Part shown: in pieces, positions 57,571-64,000 of the stretch | Layout of the letters: every line of letters begins with the position of its first letter | How positions within the stretch are numbered: the stretch's first letter is position 1 | Source: Anomaloglossus baeobatrachus | Taxonomy: Eukaryota > Chordata > Amphibia > Anura > Aromobatidae | Direction of reading: 5' to 3' | Length of the DNA stretch: 64,000 nucleotides | Assembly: GCF_048569485.1 (NCBI RefSeq) | Contig: NC_134354.1 | Span: 400,133,103 to 400,197,102 of the forward strand | Notes under the pieces: model-generated | What the model was told of the DNA's origin: nothing | What the model saw: only the letters and a program-made list of their open reading frames with translations | Database searches by the model: none | Position numbers and translations under genes: made by a program

Positions 57571-58534
57571 TTAGCTTTGTGTGCGAAGGAGGTCAGACAT
57601 TCCATGCATAGCTCCACAGATTTTAGTCAGCAGTAGCTGCTGACTGTTTCGGATGGAAGAAAAGAGGACACATATAGTGTTCCCAGCATGCTCCCTTCTC
57701 ACCCCTGGATGGTGTTGTAAGGTTGAGGTACCTATTGCTGGTACAGGGCTGGAGCCTGACATGCGGTTTTCCTTCCACATCCCCTTGTAGGGCTCTGTGG
57801 AAGTGGGATCCTGCCGGCCTCTCAGCTCTGACGCCGGGCTCCATCCACAGACCCATTAGAACCTGATGGAGACGGAGCAGGAGTACGATCAGGGACAGGC
57901 CCTGCATCATACAGGTACTCTGTGTCCCCGGCAGGCACAGACACACTCCGGGCTGGCTGGGTGTTGTAGTGCGCCGGGGACCGCAACGTGGAGTTGGTGT
58001 CCCTACAGATTACTGGGCGACTTTTTTGTGTATGGGAACGCAGCGCCGACCCCCTCTGGACCGGGCGGCGCTGCTGTGACTTGTGGTGCGCCGGGGATCC
58101 GCCGTCCGCGCTTTTACGGCGGCGGCGGTTATAAATTTAGTCCCCGGCTTTTTGGGCCTAGGACGCCGGCAGCTCCGATTCGTTCCCGCCCCCACCCTGT
58201 CATTCAGGGTAGGGGAGAGACGCTGTTCGCTAGCAGCGACGAGGGCTGGAGCCTGATTTACATGCTCCAGCCCTCTCACTTGGCACAGAGGGAAGCAGGC
58301 TTCCCGCTCTTGGCCAGGAACGCCCAGGGCCCGCCCCCCTTCCTCTCTCGAGACGCCGGCAGCCATTACATGCATGCCTGGCTGGAGGAAGGACGCAAGG
58401 CTCTGGGAGACCTGGACTAGGGGCTATCTGGCGACCACACACCCGCTTTTTTAAGCGGGCGGTAAGCGATTTTTCTGTGCTGGTCCCTCTAGTGCCTCAC
58501 GGTGTATCGGTGTACTGTGTACAGATATATAGAT
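57571..58534 (+). other. DIRS copy 2 leader
   Basis: Non-coding leader of the element. It includes ATGGTGTTGTAAGGTTGAGG, similar to the GTGCTGTTAAGGTTGA in the copy 1 leader, and several GC-rich stretches. It ends at ATATATAGAT, where the minisatellite-bearing element begins. Confidence 0.6.
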
Positions 58535-58609
58535 ACTAGAAGGTGGCCCGATTCTACGCATCGGGTATTCTAGAATTTACGTATTGTGTAGTTCATGTAT
58601 GATTTTTGT

Positions 58610-58641
<32 letters not shown>

Positions 58642-58958
58642 GTGTAGTTACCAAGTGTTTGTGTAGGTGCTGTACATGTTCTGGGTGTTGTCTGGGTGTG
58701 ACGGGGGTGAGAGCGGTGTTGTATGTGTGTTGCGTTGTTTGTGGAGCGCTGTGTGTCTGTAGCGTTGTGTGTTGCGCGGTTTGTGTGTGTGTGGTGTGTT
58801 TTGGGGGGAGGTATGTTTTGTGCAATGTGTGTGTTGTGCGGTATGTGCGTATATTTGTGTGTGCAGCGTTGTCTGTGTGTGTAGGTGTCTGTGTAGGGCA
58901 GTTGTTTGTGGTTCCCAGTGTGTGTGTGTGTGTGTGTGGTGTGTTGTGCACTTCCCAT

Positions 58959-59640
58959 CGTGCTCCATCCGCCATGCTGCGCACTCCCAAACGTGCACCA
59001 TCCGCCATGCTGCGCACTCCCAAACGTGCTCCATCCGCCAGGCTGCGCACTCCCAAACGTGCTCCATCCGCCAGGCTGCGCACTCCCAAACGTGCTCCAT
59101 CCGCCATGCTGCGCACTCCCAAACGTGCTCCATCCGCCAGGCTGCGCACTCCCAAACGTGCTCCATCCGCCATGCTGCGCACTCCCAAACGTGCTCCATC
59201 CGCCATGCTGCGCACTCCCAAACGTGCTCCATCCGCCATGCTGCGCACTCCCAAACGTGCTCCATCCGCCATGCTGCGCACTCCCAAACGTGCTCCATCC
59301 GCCATGCTGCGCACTCCCAAACGTGCTCCATCCGCCATGCTGCGCACTCCCAAACGTGCTCCATCCGCCATGCTGCGCACTCCCAAACGTGCTCCATCCG
59401 CCATGCTGCGCACTCCCAAACGTGCTCCATCCGCCATGCTGCGCACTCCCAAACGTGCTCCATCCGCCATGCTGCGCACTCCCAAACGTGCTCCATCCGC
59501 CATGCTGCGCACTCCCAAACGTGCTCCATCCGCCATGCTGCGCACTCCCAAACGTGCTCCATTCCCCATGCTGCGCACTCCCAAACGTGCTCCATCCCCC
59601 ATGCTGCGCACCTCCCATTGTAATCCATCCCCCATGCTGC
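58959..59640. repeat. 33-bp minisatellite, about 20 units
   Basis: The units GTGCTCCATCCGCCATG, CTGCGCACTCCCAAAC are almost identical. A few carry CCAGG in place of CCATG, and the end units carry CCCCCATG. The high identity contrasts with the rest of the element and suggests recent expansion after insertion. Confidence 0.9.
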
Positions 59641-60008
59641 ACCAGCATCAGCCTCTCTACCCGCAGCATCAGCCTTCTGTCCCCAGCCTCAGCCCCTTTC
59701 TGTCCCCAGCCTCAGCCCCTCTCTGTCCCCAGCCTCAGCCCCTCTCTGTCCCCTCCTCTGGCGACACTCACACACACGATCGCATCCACTCACACACACG
59801 ATCGCATCCACTCACACACACGATCGCATCCACTCACACACACGATCGCATCCACTCACACACACAGACACTGACGATATCGCACATACGCGCTCACAGT
59901 CACAACATCCGGAGATACCACATGCTTCTGGCCATGTGATCCTCCGTCAGGTCCTGGAAGGTCACAACAGCACAGTATCGAGGCCGAGAAGCAAGGGATA
60001 TCGCCGGA

Positions 60009-60120
60009 TGCTGAGAGTGTGTGGATGCGATGTGATGTGTGTGTGAGGTGTGTGTGAGGTGTGTGTGAGAGTGAGTGTGAGAGTGAGTGTGAGAGTGAGT
60101 GTGAGAGTGAGTGTGAGCTG

Positions 60121-60158
<38 letters not shown>

Positions 60159-60160
60159 TT
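60009..60160. repeat. GT/GAGT-rich simple repeat
   Basis: Runs of GTGTGTGAG, GAGTGAGTGTGA and a pure (TG)n tract at about 60,121-60,155. Confidence 0.85.
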
Positions 60161-60257
60161 GGATCTTCCGCCGCTACAGGACCTCGATGCGCTTGTAACC
60201 ATGCCAACGTATCCCGTCCCCCGCTCGCACGGGAGCCCACACCACTCCCGTGCGAGC

Positions 60258-60435
60258 GGGGGATGGGGGATGGGGGGGGGGGGGGAGTACAGTACTCACC
60301 CCCCTTGACAGCCGTGTCAGTTCGGGGAATGCGCGGGGGGGGGGGGAGAGGGGGGGGGGAGAGGGGGGGGGGGGAGTACAGTACTCACCTCCGTGACAGC
60401 CCTGTCAGTTCGGGGAATGCGCGGGGGGAGGTGGG
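60258..60435. repeat. G-tract-rich segment with a local duplication
   Basis: Several G runs of 8-12 bases, and two copies of GAGTACAGTACTCACC followed by TGACAGCC and TGTCAGTTCGGGGAATGCGC, about 100 bp apart. Prone to polymerase slippage and a likely site of assembly error. Confidence 0.75.
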
Positions 60436-60813
60436 CGGGGCCAGAGCTAACGTGCGTTGCGTGAGGGGGGCGGGGCGTGGCGTGGCCGAATTGCCAATGC
60501 CTGCAGGGTGCCGGGGCGAGAGGCCAATCTGTGGGGGGGGCGGAGGCTGGCGGCTGGCCAATCCGTGTGGGGGCGCAGCCTGGGCGAGCGGCCAATCGGT
60601 GTGGGGGGGCGGGGCCATGGCGAGCCCAGCGGCCAATCAGCTTTGTGTCACCGTAAGGACATGTCACGGTGACACTGTCACGGTGACACAATTTTGGAGC
60701 ATGACAGACAGACAGACAGACAGAATAAGGCAATTATATATATAGATTGTATTTCTTGCACTGTGAGGTCGCTTCTGGCTGCATATCCCAGATCGCTCTG
60801 TGGAAGCAGCAAC

Positions 60814-62307
60814 ATGTCATCCTCAAAACGCAAGGCGGCCAAGGCAAAAAGGGCTGTGTATACTGCGTGTGCTGCATGTGGGGCTAATCTACCAGCAGGC
60901 TCCGATGACCCCCATTGTGTGCAATGCTCCGACCCGGTGCTGCTTCGCCAGCCGGAGTCAGGAGAGGTAGCGACCCAGGCTGAGACGCTTGTAAGTTCTG
61001 CCCCGGTGACAGGGACAGACTTTGCAGTTTTTGCAGATAATATGTCTGTGTCTATGGCAAAAATCCTTGAAACCTTGCAATCTATGCATGGGGCTCAGTC
61101 TCTGGGCACGGCGAGGCCTCTGTCCTCAGGTCCCCCTTACTTGGAATGTATCCAGCCCACAGGGGGGTCCCCGGCTTCACAGGCCGAGGATTATGACTCA
61201 GATGATGGCCCCAGCCACCCTAAGCGAGCTCGCTGGGAAAGACCCTCGACGTCTTCACACTGCTCAGGGTCTCAGCGCAATCAGTCTCCCTGTGATGTGT
61301 CTGATGAGAGTGATCAGGAATCCACTCCTGGAACCCCTCTCAACCTGGATACCCCGGATGGGGATGCCATGGTAAACGACCTTATCTCAGCCATCAATAG
61401 GCTGTTGGATATTTCTCCCCCAGCCCCTTCAGCAGAAGAGGCGGCTGCGGAGCAGGAGAAGTTTCGTTTCCTTTATCCCAAGCGTAAATTGAGTGCTTTG
61501 TTAGATCACTCTGACTTCAGAGAATCAATCCAGAAGCACGACGCTCACCCAGAAAGGCGTTTCTCTAAACGATCTAAAGATACGCGTTTCCCTTTCCCCC
61601 CTGAGGTGGTCAAGCGCTGGACACAGTGTCCAAAGGTAGACCCCCCGATTTCCAAACTTGCAGCTAGATCCATAGTTGCAGTGGAGGATGGCGCTTCACT
61701 TAAAGATGCCAATGACAGACAGATGGACCTTTGGTTAAAATCTGTCTATGAAGCTATCGGCGCGTCGTTTGCTCCGGCATTCGCAGCCGTATGGGCACTC
61801 CAGGCTATTTCAGCTGGCTTAGCAAAAGTGGATGCTATCATGCATCCAGCAGTGCCGCAAGTGGCGCACCTTACCACGCAGATGTCGGCGTTTGCGTCTT
61901 ACGCTATCAATGCGGTCCTAGAATCTACCAGTCGCACCTCAATGGCGTCCGCCAATTCGGTAGTTTTGCGCAGAGCCTTGTGGTTAAAGGACTGGAAAGC
62001 AGATGCTGGTTCCAAAAAATGTTTAACCAGTTTGCCTTTGTCTAGAGATAGACTGTTTGGCGAGCCATTGGCTGACATCATTAAGCAGTCCAAGGGTAAA
62101 GACTCCTCTTTACCACAACCCAGAACATCCAAACCTCAGCAGAAAAAGTGGCAGCAGAGGTTTCAGTCCTTTCGAGGTTCGGGCAAGACACCATTTACCT
62201 CGTCCAAAGGGACTCAGAGGACGCAAAGAAACTCAGATTCGTGGCGGACTCACACACGCCCCAAGAAAGCAAATGGAGGTACCGCTTCCAAAGCGGCTAC
62301 CTCATGA
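60814..62307 (+). CDS. DIRS copy 2 gag-like protein
   Basis: A frame of 497 codons starting at ATGTCATCCTCAAAACGC. The ATG was chosen because the preceding codons belong to the inserted element and DIRS leader, and because the start MSSSKRKAAKAKRA is followed directly by the CxxC ... CxxC motif (CAAC, then CVQC) shared with copy 1. The middle is acidic and serine-rich. The C-terminal half carries RFPFPPEVVKRWTQCPKVDP, ASFAPAFAAVWALQA and RRALWLKDWKADAGSKK, matching the conserved domain seen in copy 1 and in LAP2-alpha. The tail is rich in glutamine and basic residues. It presumably binds nucleic acid or forms the particle, but this is inferred from the family only. Confidence 0.8.
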   Translation: MSSSKRKAAKAKRAVYTACAACGANLPAGSDDPHCVQCSDPVLLRQPESGEVATQAETLVSSAPVTGTDFAVFADNMSVSMAKILETLQSMHGAQSLGTARPLSSGPPYLECIQPTGGSPASQAEDYDSDDGPSHPKRARWERPSTSSHCSGSQRNQSPCDVSDESDQESTPGTPLNLDTPDGDAMVNDLISAINRLLDISPPAPSAEEAAAEQEKFRFLYPKRKLSALLDHSDFRESIQKHDAHPERRFSKRSKDTRFPFPPEVVKRWTQCPKVDPPISKLAARSIVAVEDGASLKDANDRQMDLWLKSVYEAIGASFAPAFAAVWALQAISAGLAKVDAIMHPAVPQVAHLTTQMSAFASYAINAVLESTSRTSMASANSVVLRRALWLKDWKADAGSKKCLTSLPLSRDRLFGEPLADIIKQSKGKDSSLPQPRTSKPQQKKWQQRFQSFRGSGKTPFTSSKGTQRTQRNSDSWRTHTRPKKANGGTASKAATS

Positions 62308-63400
62308 CTTCCAGCCCCCCCCCTCCGCATCGCCGGTCGGGGGCAGGCTCTCCCGCTTTTCCGGCATTTGGATGTCACAGGTCAAAGACCGGTGGGTGAC
62401 GGACATTTTGTCTCGCGGGTACAGAATCGAGTTCAATTCTCGTCCTCCAGCTCGGTTCTTCAGAACCTCCCCACATCCAGACCGAGCAGATGCTCTGCTG
62501 CAGGCGGTGGATTCCCTAAAAGCAGAAGGAGTGGTGATCCCAGTCCCTCCTCAGGAACAAGGGCAAGGGTTTTACTCCAATCTCTTTGTGGTTCCAAAAA
62601 AGGACGGCTCGTTCCGTCCTGTTCTGGACCTAAAACGGCTCAACAAACATGTGCACGCCAGGAGGTTCCGGATGGAAACCCTCCGCTCTGTCATTGCCTC
62701 AATGTCCAGAGGAGACTTCCTTGCCTCAATAGACATCAAAGATGCTTATCTCCACGTGCCAATTGCTACAGAACATCAACGTTTTCTACGTTTTGTGATA
62801 GGAGACGACCATTTTCAGTTCGTAGCTCTTCCATTTGGTCTGGCGACAGCCCCACGGGTCTTCACCAAGGTCATGGCGGCGGTGGTAGCAGTCTTGCACT
62901 CTCAGGGACACTCGGTGATCCCTTACCTAGACGACTTATTGGTCAAAGCTCCCTCTCAGGAGGCATGTCAGCACAGCCTGAATGCTACGCTGGAGACTCT
63001 ACAGTCTTTCGGATGGATCATCAACTTTCCAAAGTCGATCCTATCACCGACTCAGTCACTAACGTATCTTGGCATGGAGTTTCATACTCTAGCAGCGATA
63101 GTGAAGCTGCCGCTGAACAAGCAGCGGTCACTACAGACAGGGGTGCAATCTCTCCTGCAGGGCCAGTTGCATCCCTTGCGGCGTCTCATGCATTTCCTAG
63201 GGAAGATGGTGGCAGCCATGGAAGCAGTTCCCTTTGCGCAGTTTCATCTGCGCCCACTTCAATGGGACATTCTCCGCCAATGGGACGGGAAGTCAACGTC
63301 CCTGGACAGGAAAGTCTCGCTTTCCCAGACGGCCAAGGACTCTCTACAATGGTGGCTCCTTCCCACCTCATTATCTCAGGGAAGATCCTTCCTGCCCCCA
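62300..63400 (+). CDS. DIRS copy 2 reverse transcriptase region
   Basis: Follows or overlaps the gag-like gene. Blocks in order: GFYSNLFVVPKKDGSFRPVL, GDFLASIDIKDAYLHVPI, FVALPFGLATAPRVFTK, YLDDLLVKA (about 62,925-62,951), then NFPKSILSPTQSLTYLGMEF of the connection region. I read it as open in one frame on to the RNase H. The start codon is not certain, and expression may depend on the translational overlap usual in the family. Confidence 0.8.
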
Positions 63401-64000
63401 TCCTGGGCAGTAGTTACGACAGATGCGAGTCTGTCGGGGTGGGGAGCAGTGTTTCTCCACCACAGGGCTCAGGGGACGTGGACTCCGCAGGAGTCCACCC
63501 TTCAGATCAATGTTCTGGAAATCAGAGCAGTGTATCTTGCCCTACTAGCCTTCCAGCAGTGGCTGGAAGGAAAGCAGATCCGAATCCAATCGGACAACTC
63601 CACAGCGGTGGCATACATCAACCACCAAGGAGGGACGCGCAGTCGGCAAGCCTTCCAAGAAGTCCGGCGCATTCTAATGTGGGTGGAGGACAGAGCATCC
63701 ACCATATCCGCGGTTCACATCCCAGGCGTAGAAAACTGGGAAGCAGACTTCCTCAGTCGCCAGGGCATGGACGCAGGGGAATGGTCCCTTCACCCGGACG
63801 TGTTTCAGGAAATCTGTCGCCGCTGGGGAGTGCCGGACGTCGACCTAATGGCATCCCGGCACAACAACAAGGTCCCAGCATTCATGGCGAGGTCGCGCGA
63901 TCAAAGAGCTCTGGCGGCAGACGCCTTGGTTCAAGATTGGTCGCAGTTTCAGCTCCCTTACGTGTTTCCGCCTCTGGCGCTCTTGCCCAGAGTGCTACGC
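63400..64000 (+). CDS. DIRS copy 2 RNase H and conserved C-terminal region (partial)
   Basis: Carries VVTTDASLSGWGAVFLHH, QSDNSTAVAYINHQGGTRS and VHIPGVENWEADFLSR, then VDLMASRHNNKVP and ALAADALVQDW. It is cut by the window edge within the LPRVLR block. It closely parallels copy 1 at 50,760-51,360. Confidence 0.8.
   Translation, partial: MLGSSYDRCESVGVGSSVSPPQGSGDVDSAGVHPSDQCSGNQSSVSCPTSLPAVAGRKADPNPIGQLHSGGIHQPPRRDAQSASLPRSPAHSNVGGGQSIHHIRGSHPRRRKLGSRLPQSPGHGRRGMVPSPGRVSGNLSPLGSAGRRPNGIPAQQQGPSIHGEVARSKSSGGRRLGSRLVAVSAPLRVSASGALAQSAT

Larger units (their letters stand above)
58535..60737. mobile_element. Minisatellite-bearing dispersed element, copy 2 (inside DIRS copy 2)
   Basis: Same ends and internal order as the copy at 44,274-46,726. 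ATATATAGAT is found on both sides (58,525-58,534 and 60,738-60,747). That is either a 10-bp target duplication or a chance match between the target and the element's own tail, since copy 1 also ends in TATATATAGAT. Its 33-bp minisatellite is longer than in copy 1 (about 20 against 8 units), while the pyrimidine minisatellite is much shorter. No transposition gene is present. Confidence 0.7.
57427..64000 (+). mobile_element. DIRS-type tyrosine-recombinase retroelement, copy 2 (continues beyond the window)
   Basis: It starts TTTTCTTCAGCGCTCTATTG followed by GGGAGACCCAG, equivalent to the left end of copy 1 but clearly diverged, so it belongs to a related sub-family. It contains a terminal repeat, a leader, a gag-like gene, reverse transcriptase and RNase H. 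The recombinase and the right end lie outside the window. A 2.2-kb foreign element (58,535-60,737) splits the leader upstream of the gag-like gene. Apart from that insertion I see no clear breaks in the part shown. Whether the whole element is intact cannot be judged here. Confidence 0.85.

Noticed and set aside
58577-59939. Long frames repeating RTPKRAPSAML or similar across the 33-bp minisatellite
   Set aside because: A 33-bp unit gives an 11-residue repeat in every frame on both strands. There is no start context, exon structure or non-repetitive domain.

Overview
The window looks like nuclear DNA from an anuran amphibian (frog or toad) with a large, repeat-rich genome. This is inferred from the repeat content: two DIRS-type tyrosine-recombinase retroelements, a Penelope-like remnant with a GIY-YIG region, TTAA-flanked non-autonomous DNA elements whose ends read like TTAAAGGGG, and hAT-like MITEs. 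I recognise these as typical of frog genomes from memory, not from a database search. I saw no bacterial gene structure, rRNA or tRNA.

Region 1 (1 to about 37,214) is one uninterrupted tandem array that also runs off the left edge. It alternates two unrelated minisatellite monomers. Monomer A is 31 bp, about 71% GC, with four CpGs and a perfect 7-bp dyad. Monomer B is 36 bp, with 28- and 33-bp variants. Blocks of A and blocks of B alternate about 39 times, giving a higher-order repeat (HOR) of roughly 0.6-1.26 kb. Larger duplications (about 1.05, 1.47, 2.8 and 4.0 kb) are layered on top. Neither monomer reads as a gene. The long frames on both strands arise because the 31-mer has no stop codon in any frame. 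From 34.7 kb the units become more divergent, and beyond 37,214 the B monomer fades into AT-richer, CpG-poor DNA.

Region 2 (37.2-47.2 kb) is a patchwork. It holds one candidate host exon (37,755-37,876), a hAT-like MITE and a TTAA element (39,018-40,241). A second TTAA element (40,346-42,650) sits precisely inside a Penelope-like remnant. Next come a hAT-like MITE, a short perfect hairpin, and a 2.45-kb element that carries its own 33-bp minisatellite. A MITE with long terminal inverted repeats follows.

Region 3 (47.15-64.0 kb) appears to be one large TTAA-type repeat, rich in hairpins and 385-bp tandem units. It is split by two DIRS elements. DIRS copy 1 (47,200-52,899) has both ends, inverted terminal repeats and the internal complementary region. 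It looks nearly whole but carries a few coding breaks. DIRS copy 2 starts at 57,427 and leaves the window at the right. A second copy of the minisatellite-bearing element (58,535-60,737) sits in its leader. Order of events: the TTAA-type repeat came first, the DIRS elements entered it, and the minisatellite element then entered DIRS copy 2.

The standout feature is the A/B composite array. I know of no described satellite with this two-monomer, dyad-bearing, CpG-dense organisation, but without a database search that is only an impression.
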